The position numbers and the translations under genes are program-made. Of a stretch of 64,000 nt of DNA, positions 7,808 to 15,951 are shown piece by piece (position 1 is the stretch's first letter; each line of letters starts with the position of its first letter). The stretch is from assembly GCF_000013645.1 (NCBI RefSeq), contig NC_007952.1, positions 620,001 to 684,000 of the forward strand. Direction: 5' to 3'. Under the pieces are notes generated by a model, which was given only the letters and a program-made list of their open reading frames with translations, made no database searches and was not told where the DNA came from. Source of the DNA: Paraburkholderia xenovorans LB400 (GTDB lineage Bacteria; Pseudomonadota; Gammaproteobacteria; Burkholderiales; Burkholderiaceae).

Positions 7808-9966
7808 TGCGCCGCCAGGCGTCCCATAGAACCGATCTGGAATACAACATCTTGAGTCAATCCATCTCGACATCCAATGTCCTGCGCATTGCCGTGGATA
7901 TCGGAGGAACCTTTACCGACGGCGTCGCGACGCTGTCGCCGCTCGGCCGCATCTGGGTCGGCAAAACCCCCACCACGCCCGATGATCCGGGCGAAGCGGT
8001 TTCCACCGTCGCCCTCAACCTGTTGCGGCAGGTCACCGCGTCGATGGGAGCCTCGGCGCCGAAGCTGGCTGAAGTCGTTCACGGCACCACGCTCATCACC
8101 AATACGCTGATCGAACGCAAGGGCGCCAGAACCGGCCTCATCACCACCAGCGGCATGCGTGACGCACTTGATATAGGCCGCGAATGGCGCTACGACATCT
8201 ACGATCTCGACATTGTGCTGCCGACGCCGCTGGTGCCGGCGGACCTGCGTGTCGAAGTCGACGAGCGGCTCGATGCGACCGGCGAAGTGCTGACGCCGCT
8301 TGACGAAGCCGCGCTCGACCGGATGGTGAACGATCTCGCCGCGCTCGGGGTCGAGTCCGTGGCCGTGTCGCTGCTGCACGCCTACGTCAACGACGGGCAC
8401 GAAAAGCGTATCGAGGCTCGTCTGAAGGAGGCGTTGCCCAACCTCGCCGTGTCGATTTCGTCGGACCTTGCCCGGGAAATCAAGGAATTCGAGCGTACGT
8501 CCACGGCGGTCGCCAATGCGTACGTCAAACCGATCGTCGCCGAATACCTGCACGAACTCGAGAACCGGATTGCCCGCATTCAGGACGGCATTCCGTTGCG
8601 CGTGATGGTGTCGAGCGGCGGCTTCACCTCGGCGAAGGCCGGCGCCGAATCGCCGATCCTGTTACTCGAATCGGGGCCGGCCGCCGGTGTGCTGTCGGCG
8701 CTCAATACGGCCTATCAGAACGACGTCAGGCAGGTGCTTGCCTTCGACATGGGCGGCACGACGGCCAAGGCGTGCGTCGCTGTCGGCGGCGAAGCGCCGG
8801 TCGCGCACAGCTTCGAGTGCGCACGCGTCGAACGCTTCAAGCGCGGCTCGGGCCTGCCTATCCTCATTCCGAGCATCGAACTGATCGAGATCGGCGCGGG
8901 TGGCGGGTCGATCGCGTACTGCAATCGCCTGGGCCTGCTCAACATCGGCCCCGAGTCGGCAGGCTCGGTGCCCGGACCCGCATGCTATGCACGCGGCGGC
9001 ACTGACGCCACGGTGACGGACGCCGATCTGTTGCTGGGCTACCTGAACCCGTCGAACTTTCTCGGCGGCGAAATGGAGCTCGACACCGGCCTCGCACGGG
9101 CCGCCATGCAACGGCTCGCCGACAGACTCGGCATGGCCGCGACCGACGTGGCCTGGGGCATCTACAACATGGTCAACGAAAACATGGCCAGTGCCGCGCG
9201 GATCCACATCGCTGAAAACGGCCATGACCCGCGCGACTTCGCGATGGTGGCGACCGGCGGCGCCGGACCGGTTCACGCCGTGGAAGTGGCCCGCAAGCTG
9301 CGCATTCCGCGTGTGCTGATTCCGATCGCCGCGGGGGCTGGGTCCTGTCTGGGCATGCTGGCCGCTCCCGCTCGCGTCGACCGCGCGTTCTCCAGCCCGC
9401 AACTGCTTGCCGATACCGACTGGCCGCAGGTGGCGTTCAATCTCGGCAAGCTCAGGCAGGAGGGCGAAGTCGAGCTCGATTCGGCCGGCGCCACCGACGT
9501 CGAATGGCGTATCGGCGCCGAGATGCGTTACTACGGCCAGGGCGCCGACGTTTCGGTATCGATTCCGTACGAGGCCGTCACGCACGCGACCGGCGCAAAG
9601 GTGCTGGCTTCGTTCGAGGAGCAATACGAAAAGCTGTATGGGCGCCTCGTGCCGAATGCCCGGCCGCAAGTCGTCACATGGCGCCTGACAGGGCGGGCGC
9701 GGACTGCGGGTCACCACTTCGAATGGGGCGACGATCGCGTCAAGACAACGGACGCGCGGCGCGGCACACGTCAGATCTATCTGCCGCTGCGCGGCGAATA
9801 CCACGAAGTGCCAGTCTACGACCGCTACTCGGTGCCGCCCGGCCGGACGCTGGAAGGTCCGTTGATTCTGGAAGAACGCGAATCGACCATTGTCGTCGCG
9901 GTGAGGTCCGACGTTACCGTGCTGGCCGACCTCACGACATCCGTCACTATCAAGGAGTTCGAATAA
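7807..9966 (+). CDS. hyuA: hydantoinase/oxoprolinase family protein, subunit A (HyuA-like)
   Basis: The roughly 719-residue protein has the N-terminal phosphate-binding motif DIGGTFTD (residues 31-38) and the later sugar-kinase-like ATPase motifs (FDMGGTTAK, GAGGGSIA, VATGGAGPVHA) of the HyuA/oxoprolinase family. Members hydrolyse cyclic amides such as N-methylhydantoin or 5-oxoproline with ATP, or carboxylate ketones as in acetone carboxylase. The ATG at 7807 is translationally coupled to the aldehyde dehydrogenase gene, but a TTG at 7852, nearer the conserved domain, is a possible alternative start. It works with the HyuB-like subunit encoded next. The substrate is unknown. Confidence 0.87.
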   Translation: MRRQASHRTDLEYNILSQSISTSNVLRIAVDIGGTFTDGVATLSPLGRIWVGKTPTTPDDPGEAVSTVALNLLRQVTASMGASAPKLAEVVHGTTLITNTLIERKGARTGLITTSGMRDALDIGREWRYDIYDLDIVLPTPLVPADLRVEVDERLDATGEVLTPLDEAALDRMVNDLAALGVESVAVSLLHAYVNDGHEKRIEARLKEALPNLAVSISSDLAREIKEFERTSTAVANAYVKPIVAEYLHELENRIARIQDGIPLRVMVSSGGFTSAKAGAESPILLLESGPAAGVLSALNTAYQNDVRQVLAFDMGGTTAKACVAVGGEAPVAHSFECARVERFKRGSGLPILIPSIELIEIGAGGGSIAYCNRLGLLNIGPESAGSVPGPACYARGGTDATVTDADLLLGYLNPSNFLGGEMELDTGLARAAMQRLADRLGMAATDVAWGIYNMVNENMASAARIHIAENGHDPRDFAMVATGGAGPVHAVEVARKLRIPRVLIPIAAGAGSCLGMLAAPARVDRAFSSPQLLADTDWPQVAFNLGKLRQEGEVELDSAGATDVEWRIGAEMRYYGQGADVSVSIPYEAVTHATGAKVLASFEEQYEKLYGRLVPNARPQVVTWRLTGRARTAGHHFEWGDDRVKTTDARRGTRQIYLPLRGEYHEVPVYDRYSVPPGRTLEGPLILEERESTIVVAVRSDVTVLADLTTSVTIKEFE

Positions 9967-11532
9967 ATGAGTCAACTGTCCAGGACGCCGGCGGCGCGGG
10001 CCAGCCGGTTTGATCCGATCGAGCTGGAAATTCTCTGGAAGCGGCTGATCAGCGTGGTCGACGAAGCCTCCGCGGCTTTCGTGCGAACCTGTTTCTCGAC
10101 GCTGGTGCGCGACGGCAACGACTTCGCGATCGTGCTGACCGACGCGCAGGGCCGGTCGCTCGCACAGTCCACGATGAGCTTGCCGGGCTTCATTGGCTGT
10201 CTGCCTGCCACCGTGCGCCACTTTCTGGAGAAGTACCCGGCCGCCACCATGAAAGAAGGCGATGTCTATATCACGAATGATCCGTGGAAAGGATCGGGGC
10301 ATATTCACGATGTCACGACCGTCACGCCGATTTTTCGTGACGGCGAACTGGTGGCTTTCGCCGCCGTCGTCTCGCATCTCGTGGACATTGGCGGCAAGCT
10401 GCGCAGCAACAGCAGCCGCGAGATCTACGAAGAGGGACTCCAGATCCCGATGATGAAGCTGCTGGACCAGGGCAAACCGAACGACGTGCTGATCGAAATG
10501 ATCATGCAGAACGTCCGCGCGCCGGAGCAGGGCATGGGCGACATCTGGGCGCAGGTATCGGCGTGCCGCATGATGGGCGAGCGCCTGCAGGGGTTGCTCG
10601 ACACGGTCGATCTCGATGCGCTGGGCGCCGAAGTGCGCCAGCGTTCGGAGAACGCCATGCGTGACGCGATCCGCAAGATTCCCGATGGCGTGTACGAGTC
10701 GGTGGTATTGCATGACGGGTTTGAAAAACCTATCGAACTCAAGTGCAGGCTGACCGTGACCGATGACCGGATCGACATCGACTATGCGGGCACGAGTCCG
10801 CAACTTGCACGCGCGCTCAACGTGGTGCCGATTTACACGTTCGCCTATACGGTGTACGGCATCAAGACGCTGCTGTGCCCGGATATTCCGAACAACGAAG
10901 GCAGTTTCGTGCCGATCACGACGACGGCGCCGCTCGGATCGCTGCTCAACCCAACTTATCCCGCGGCTTCCGGCGGCCGGAGTGCGATCGGCCATTTGCT
11001 GCCGGCCTGCGTATTCCGCGCACTGGGCGACGTGCTGCCGGAGAAGGTCTGGGCGGCCGGTTCGCCCAATTCGTCGATGACCATGTCGGGTGAATATCGC
11101 GGCAAGCGCTTCGCGGTGGTCAACTTCCTGAACGCGGGGCAGGGCGCGAATTCGCGGCGGGACGGCTTCTCGGCGCTGAGCTTTCCAGGCAACCTCGGCA
11201 ATACGCCAGTCGAGATGATGGAGTCGCTCGCGCCGATCAAGGTATTGCGCCGCGAGATTCGCCGCGGCAGTGGCGGGGCCGGCAAGCATCCCGGGGGATG
11301 CGGCATCAGTTTCGAATTCGAATTGCTTCCGGAGGCGGCCAATGTCACGGCGTCTTTCCTCATGACCCAGCTCAAGTCGTCGCCGCCGGGGCTGGCGGGC
11401 GGCGGTGCCGGCCAGCCGGGCCGCCTGATGATCAATGGGCAGATCACGGATCCGACGGAGCCGCGGGTGCTGAATGCGGGTGATCGTGTACTGATGGAAA
11501 CCGCGGGCGGCGGGGCCTACGGCGCCGCCTGA
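9967..11532 (+). CDS. hyuB: hydantoinase/oxoprolinase family protein, subunit B (HyuB-like)
   Basis: This 521-residue protein matches HyuB throughout: FDPIELEILWKRLIS near the N-terminus, the EGDVYITNDPW block around residue 98, and the glycine-rich C-terminus GRLMINGQ to ETAGGGAYG. It begins directly after the hyuA-like stop codon, with the ribosome site in the end of that gene. HyuA and HyuB form one ATP-dependent amidohydrolase or carboxylase. Together with the downstream RidA protein this suggests opening of a nitrogen-containing ring or amide. Confidence 0.87.
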   Translation: MSQLSRTPAARASRFDPIELEILWKRLISVVDEASAAFVRTCFSTLVRDGNDFAIVLTDAQGRSLAQSTMSLPGFIGCLPATVRHFLEKYPAATMKEGDVYITNDPWKGSGHIHDVTTVTPIFRDGELVAFAAVVSHLVDIGGKLRSNSSREIYEEGLQIPMMKLLDQGKPNDVLIEMIMQNVRAPEQGMGDIWAQVSACRMMGERLQGLLDTVDLDALGAEVRQRSENAMRDAIRKIPDGVYESVVLHDGFEKPIELKCRLTVTDDRIDIDYAGTSPQLARALNVVPIYTFAYTVYGIKTLLCPDIPNNEGSFVPITTTAPLGSLLNPTYPAASGGRSAIGHLLPACVFRALGDVLPEKVWAAGSPNSSMTMSGEYRGKRFAVVNFLNAGQGANSRRDGFSALSFPGNLGNTPVEMMESLAPIKVLRREIRRGSGGAGKHPGGCGISFEFELLPEAANVTASFLMTQLKSSPPGLAGGGAGQPGRLMINGQITDPTEPRVLNAGDRVLMETAGGGAYGAA

Positions 11533-11580
11533 TTGACCAGGACGGGCGCGAGCCGCGCCCGTCGTTACAAAAGGAAGCTT

Positions 11581-11931
11581 ATGAACGACATCGTTCGCAT
11601 CGACCAGAACGCCCGGCGCAGCCGCGCGCTTATTCACAACGGACTCCTGTACATTTCCGGACAGGTACCTGACGAGCGCAAGGGAGGTGTCGCGGATCAG
11701 ACCCGGCAGGTGCTTGCAAAAATCGACGATCTGCTCAAGGAGGCGGGTACGTCGAAAGACAGACTGCTGAGTGCCCAGATCTGGTTGAAGACGATGGATG
11801 ACTTCGCCGAAATGAACGCGGTGTGGGACGCGTGGGTGATACCCGGCAAGACGCCTACCCGTTGCTGCGGCAAGGTGGAATTGAATGATCCGCATTGCCT
11901 CGTGGAGATCGTTGCAGTGGCAGCCTGCTAA
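11581..11931 (+). CDS. RidA/YjgF family protein
   Basis: This 116-residue protein is of normal RidA length. It has the VSGQV-like strand (YISGQVPDE), the middle PTRCCGKVEL stretch with the conserved arginine that binds the substrate carboxylate, and the terminal LVEIVAVAA. RidA proteins hydrolyse reactive enamines or imines to ketones and ammonia. The start at 11581 has AAAGGAAG just upstream; an upstream in-frame extension lacks homology. As the last gene of the operon it may clear an enamine made by the pathway. Confidence 0.85.
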   Translation: MNDIVRIDQNARRSRALIHNGLLYISGQVPDERKGGVADQTRQVLAKIDDLLKEAGTSKDRLLSAQIWLKTMDDFAEMNAVWDAWVIPGKTPTRCCGKVELNDPHCLVEIVAVAAC

Positions 11932-12197
11932 AGACGGTTTGAGGGCCGATGTCGCTGCCATTCCTGAATGTTCCGGGGGATGGGTGGTGGCGACATGCCG
12001 TAAGAATGTTCTTGCAAATCAGGTCATGAAGAAGTGTTTCGCAGTGCTGTATTCAACAAAAAAGGTACACAGTATTCAGGTTTTTCTCGTTATGTCGTAA
12101 ACAGCGATGTAGAGAAAAGCGCTTTCCTGTCGGCACTTTATGGCCAAACGGCAAACATGGAAAGTTCGTTTAACCAGAAAACAGACATCGAACTCCA
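11932..12197. other. intergenic region upstream of the chemoreceptor
   Basis: This 266-base region between the RidA gene and the MCP gene is noticeably more AT-rich than its surroundings from about 12005 onward. It probably contains the chemoreceptor promoter, but I could not pick a convincing promoter pair and saw no coding sequence. Confidence 0.3.
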
Positions 12198-13742
12198 ATG
12201 CTCTCACGACTTTCCATCTCCGCCCGGTTGTGGGCAACCGTCGCTCTCCTTGGCATACTGATCGTGCTGACCGGTTTGCTCGGCCAGCTAGGGATGAAGC
12301 GCGCAAACGACGAGCTGGCCTACGCGTATTCGAATCAGTTGACCGCGTCGATTGCGGCAGGCGAGGCGAATCTGAGCCTGACAGTCGCGCGCCTGTCTCT
12401 GGACCGCGCACTGCTTCATCCGGATTCTCCCGATGTGCCTGACCTGATTGCAAGGACGCAGCGTCATTTGCGCGATTCCGATCGCGCCTGGCGCGACTAT
12501 GCCGCGCTACCTCACGAAGGCGAGGAACGGGTGCTGGCCGATCGCGTGAACGCAGCGCGTACGGCGCTTCTGCAACTGGGCGTTCAACCGTCGATCGAGG
12601 CTCTCGCGAAGGGAGAGCATGAGCGCGCGGACGCGATCGTGATGAAGACGATGTCGCCGCTGTCGCTCGCCTTGACCAATAGTGCGGATGCGCTCGATAC
12701 GTGGCAGAAGGCGCACGGAAGGCAGGCATTCGCGGATGCGCAGCGTTTGCACGACAGGCTGAGTGTCGCGGGACTTTCGCTCATCGTGTTCGGGCTCGTG
12801 ATCTGTGTGCTGTGTGCGTATGGATTGCGCCGCTCGATCTCGATGCCGCTGGTCGATATACTCGCCGCGCTCCGGCGCATTGCCGCCGGAGATCTGACGA
12901 TGTTGCTCGAAGTCAGATCAAACGACGAGATGGGCCAGCTCATCGGAGGCCTGAAGACAATGCAGGGAGAACTGGCGCGCACGGTGCGTCAGGTGACGCA
13001 CGGCTCCGAAACAATCGCGGCTGCCACGAAACAGATTGCGGCGGGCAATAGCGATCTGTCGCAACGCACGGAGGAGCAGGCCGCGGCGTTGCAGCAAACC
13101 GCCGCGAGCATGGAGCAGCTCACGGCAACCGTCAAACAGAATTCGGATAGCGCGCGTACTGCCCAAACGCTTGCCGACAGCGCGCACGAGGTCGTCGCTC
13201 GCGGCGCCAGGGTAGTAGGCGACGTTGTGCAGACAATGGGGGAGATCGACCGCAGTTCACAAAAAATAGCGGACATCATCGGCGTCATCGAAGGCATTGC
13301 CTTTCAGACGAATATCCTCGCGCTCAATGCGGCGGTGGAGGCGGCGCGCGCGGGGGATCAGGGGCGTGGGTTTGCGGTCGTGGCGGGCGAGGTGCGCTCG
13401 CTCGCGCAACGGGCGGGCACCGCCGCCAAGGAAATCAAGGCTTTGATCGGCGACTCGGTGACGCGCGTCGAATCGGGGGCGAAACTCGTGCATACGGCGG
13501 GCGAGACGATGGACGAAATCCGCAGTTCGATTGCACGTGTGACGACAATCATGAAGGAAATCGCGCTGGCTTCCGACGAGCAGCGCGAGGGTATCGAGCA
13601 GGTGAGCCTTGCGGTGTCCCAGATGGACGAGGTATCGCAGCAGAACGCCGCGCTGGTCGAGCAAGCGGCTGCCGCCGCGGCGTCTCTGGACCAGCAGGCC
13701 GAAGGTTTGCACAGCGCGGTCGCGGTGTTCCGGCTGGTGTGA
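12198..13742 (+). CDS. methyl-accepting chemotaxis protein
   Basis: This 514-residue protein has a membrane segment at residues 11-30 and a periplasmic four-helix-type sensor. A second membrane segment follows at about 188-208, then a HAMP domain and a cytoplasmic signalling domain with the CheA/CheW-binding hairpin (FQTNILALNAAVEAARAG). This is the Tsr/Tar topology common in Burkholderia. The C-terminus has no CheR-binding pentapeptide. It lies just after the decarboxylase/hydantoinase operon, so it may sense the substrate of that pathway, but it probably has its own promoter and the link is conjecture. Confidence 0.92.
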   Translation: MLSRLSISARLWATVALLGILIVLTGLLGQLGMKRANDELAYAYSNQLTASIAAGEANLSLTVARLSLDRALLHPDSPDVPDLIARTQRHLRDSDRAWRDYAALPHEGEERVLADRVNAARTALLQLGVQPSIEALAKGEHERADAIVMKTMSPLSLALTNSADALDTWQKAHGRQAFADAQRLHDRLSVAGLSLIVFGLVICVLCAYGLRRSISMPLVDILAALRRIAAGDLTMLLEVRSNDEMGQLIGGLKTMQGELARTVRQVTHGSETIAAATKQIAAGNSDLSQRTEEQAAALQQTAASMEQLTATVKQNSDSARTAQTLADSAHEVVARGARVVGDVVQTMGEIDRSSQKIADIIGVIEGIAFQTNILALNAAVEAARAGDQGRGFAVVAGEVRSLAQRAGTAAKEIKALIGDSVTRVESGAKLVHTAGETMDEIRSSIARVTTIMKEIALASDEQREGIEQVSLAVSQMDEVSQQNAALVEQAAAAAASLDQQAEGLHSAVAVFRLV

Positions 13743-13815
13743 GGTTGTGATGTCCTGGGGCTGCGTCATTGGCTGCGCAGCGGATTTCAGTCGGTTATTT
13801 CAATGCCCGAAACAT

Positions 13816-14112
13816 ATGAAACTTGTCATCATTCGTCATCGTTTGCTTCCTGGTGCGGCCGAAACGGCGCTCGCCCGTATTAACGTATTGTCCGAGCGCA
13901 TGCGAACGCAGCCCGGTTACTGTTTTCGTCATGTAGGCACGGAAGCGGGCGACGAATCGTGCATCACCAGCGTGACGGCCTGGGCGACGGCGTCGGATTG
14001 CGCCGCATGGGAGGCTCATCTAGCGGCATCGCCGCTGCCGAAGGTAGAGCGTCTTTACAGCTCGGTCGAGCATATCAGCGTGGATGCGGACGGGACTTCA
14101 CCGCACGGATAG
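13816..14112 (+). CDS. small antibiotic-biosynthesis-monooxygenase-like (ABM) domain protein
   Basis: This 98-residue protein starts with a beta-strand (MKLVIIRHRLLPG). Its pattern of a 'maximum of 20-residue' helix, a GYCFRHVG strand and VTAWATASDCAAWEAHLAA fits the ferredoxin-like dimeric alpha/beta-barrel (ABM) fold. Such proteins include quinone-forming monooxygenases and many small proteins of unknown role. The start follows from the domain; no strong ribosome site is visible. No partner gene is evident, and it is convergent with the chimeric ORF at 14228. Confidence 0.55.
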   Translation: MKLVIIRHRLLPGAAETALARINVLSERMRTQPGYCFRHVGTEAGDESCITSVTAWATASDCAAWEAHLAASPLPKVERLYSSVEHISVDADGTSPHG

Positions 14113-14179
14113 AACGCGACGTGCGTCCGGCGCGACTTCTGCCGCGATTGCTGGAGTCGCCTTCCTTTCGCCGAATAAG

Positions 14180-14226
14180 GCTTGCCGTGCCGGGAATCGA
14201 CCGATATCGGCCGGAAAACGGCAAGC
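14180..14226. terminator. hairpin between convergent genes
   Basis: Bases 14180-14188 pair with 14218-14226, and a further CCGG-type stem lies inside. The element ends one base before the stop codon of the minus-strand chimeric ORF and could serve both convergent genes. There is no long T-run. Confidence 0.45.
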
Positions 14227-14227
14227 T

Positions 14228-15271
14228 TCAGTAGCGCTCGAAGACCGCTTGCAGCGCGTTCGTGTCGTCGGTTTGCGTGAGCGCCAACGTCAGGAGAAGG
14301 CGTGCTTTCAGCGGAGCCTGGTCGTCGACGGTCAGCCAGCCGTACTCGTCGTCGGGTTGCGCGGCGTTGTGCAGCACGACGCCGTTGCCCGTGCGCGAAG
14401 CACGAACCACACGCACGCCCCGTCTTGCCGCATCCCGCAATGGCCCGATCAGATGGCCGGCAACGTTGCCGTTGCCCGTTCCCGCGAAGACCAGCCCACG
14501 CGCATTCTTTGCGATCGCCGCTACTGCGCTGGACTCGAGTGCTCCGTACGCATAGACGATATCGACTTTCGGCAGCGTGCGGAGCGTGTCGATCGACCAC
14601 GGCGTGTCGAGCGTATGGGCACGCGCGGGCCGGCGGTAGTAGCGCGGCGTGCCTTCGATCACAATTCCGAGCGCACCGTAAGGCGAGCGGAACGCGTCAA
14701 GCTTGAAGCTGTTGCTTTTGACGACATCGCGTGCCGTATGGATTTCGCTGTTGGCGACAACCAGCGCGCCGAGACCGCGCGACGAGGGATGCGCGGCGAC
14801 CGCGAGCGCATCGTACAGATTCAGCGCCGCGTCGGAACTCATCGCCGACGGTGGCCGCATCGAACCGACCACGACCACCGGCTTTGCGCTCTTGAGCGTC
14901 AAATGCAGGAAATACGAGGTTTCTTCTATCGTATCGGTGCCATGCGTGACCACCACGCCGTCCACGTCGTTCCGTGCGAGCAGTTCCAACCGCGCATACA
15001 CCACTTTTCGGCCGGAATCGGTGATGCTTACATGCGGGGCGGTGCTCTGCGCCTGAAGTTCGAACGTCAGGCTGTAGCCCTTGATGGGATAGATCGCCGC
15101 GCGAATTCCGATCGGCTTCAGAAGCCGCGCCGCGCCGGCGCCCGAAGCGAGCACGACATGGTCTGCCGGGAGCGCCGCTCCGCCGCTGAAGGCTTCGACG
15201 CCATGCGGGCTGCGCCTGAGGCCGTCGACTGTCGTGTTCATCAGGAAGCGCACGCCACGCTCGCGCAGCAC
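14228..15271 (-). pseudogene. in-frame chimera: DadA-like oxidoreductase fragment fused to N-terminally truncated asparaginase
   Basis: The first about 94 residues match the middle of D-amino-acid dehydrogenase-type FAD oxidoreductases (ERGVRFLMNTTVDGL, then YPIKGYSLTF and RKVVYARL). From about residue 95 the protein is a type II L-asparaginase. It keeps the second catalytic Thr-Asp pair in VVVTHGTDT and the catalytic Lys in SNSFKLDAF. The asparaginase N-terminus with its nucleophilic Thr and Tyr is missing, and so are both ends of the oxidoreductase. The junction is near base 14989. Neither activity is likely. The frame remains open upstream of the GTG at 15271 to a TGA near 15400, adding some residues but no ATG. 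It looks like a deletion scar between two genes of the same orientation. Confidence 0.75.
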
Positions 15272-15620
15272 CGCCTCGAAGCAGGCGTTACTGAGCGTTG
15301 TAGAGATGTGAGTGCGGTTCGGGCAGTCTTTTTGTTGCCGCGCGGCCCGCGGATCGGCGTCGCTTGCATGGAGGGTCGCGTTTTCTGAGGTTTTTCATCG
15401 GTATCTGGCGAGCCATGCGCATAAAGCGGGCTGCGCGCGGCGGTTGGGCGCGCAGCTTGCTGAGCTTGCTTGGGCATCCCGTGCAGAACGCGTTGTTTCG
15501 GGCATTCGCGCGAACTGGAATGGGAGCGATCACTCCATGCCATGAAACCTTTGCCTGGCGAACCAGCATTCAGCCGGGCCGACGGTGTCACCTGATGGAA
15601 ACTACCCAGTGGAGCAGACG
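15272..15620. other. gene-poor stretch upstream of the chimera
   Basis: This 349-base region holds the open upstream extension of the chimeric frame, to about 15400 on the minus strand. No other recognisable coding sequence was seen. The missing N-terminal part of the DadA-like gene is not here. The promoter of the small plus-strand gene at 15621 probably lies in the last 100 bases. Confidence 0.35.
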
Positions 15621-15926
15621 ATGACGCCTCTTACCTTCGACCAGTTCAAGACCCAACTGGAGTCGATGCTGCGAGATATTCCCTATGGCACCAGCGCCGA
15701 TCTGACGGGCTTCGCGATCGCGTTCTGGGACGGCGGCAAGGTCGTCTATGCCTTCCTCTCCGCAGACGGCTGCGGCGTGATCGAGGATGAATTCGAGCTG
15801 ACCGACTATGAGTGGCAGCACTGGCAGGACGATCTCGCCGCCTGGATCAACGAGCCGATGTTCAGCGTTCGGCCCGAAATCAACAAAAGGGCCTGGACAG
15901 CACCCGCCGGCAGCGGCGGACGGTAG
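15621..15926 (+). CDS. hypothetical protein, 101 aa
   Basis: The protein (MTPLTFDQFKTQLESML...) is acidic, soluble and rich in aromatic residues, with a likely alpha-beta-beta-alpha start (FAIAFWDGGKVVYAFLSADGCG). No family or catalytic motif was recognised. A GGAG ribosome site sits 7 bases before the ATG, and codon usage matches the neighbours, which supports a real gene. It is convergent with the hybrid histidine kinase gene, with 21 bases between them. Confidence 0.6.
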   Translation: MTPLTFDQFKTQLESMLRDIPYGTSADLTGFAIAFWDGGKVVYAFLSADGCGVIEDEFELTDYEWQHWQDDLAAWINEPMFSVRPEINKRAWTAPAGSGGR

Positions 15927-15951
15927 CCCGCTTCACCGGCGCGGGGGCTAC
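15923..15951. terminator. possible short hairpin between convergent genes
   Basis: GTAGCCC at 15923-15929 can pair with the reverse complement ending at 15951, extended by a GC-rich but bulged stem. The location between two convergent stop codons suggests transcription termination. The structure is short and imperfect. Confidence 0.3.

Noticed and set aside
6446..7873. Long open frame antisense to the aldehyde dehydrogenase gene
   Set aside because: No recognisable motif, Arg/His-rich, and wholly contained opposite a conserved gene.
8662..11961. An 1,099-codon open frame on the minus strand opposite hyuA, hyuB and the RidA gene
   Set aside because: It is the antisense shadow of three well-supported genes; its composition is His/Arg-rich and shows no domain. 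GC-rich codon bias keeps this frame open.
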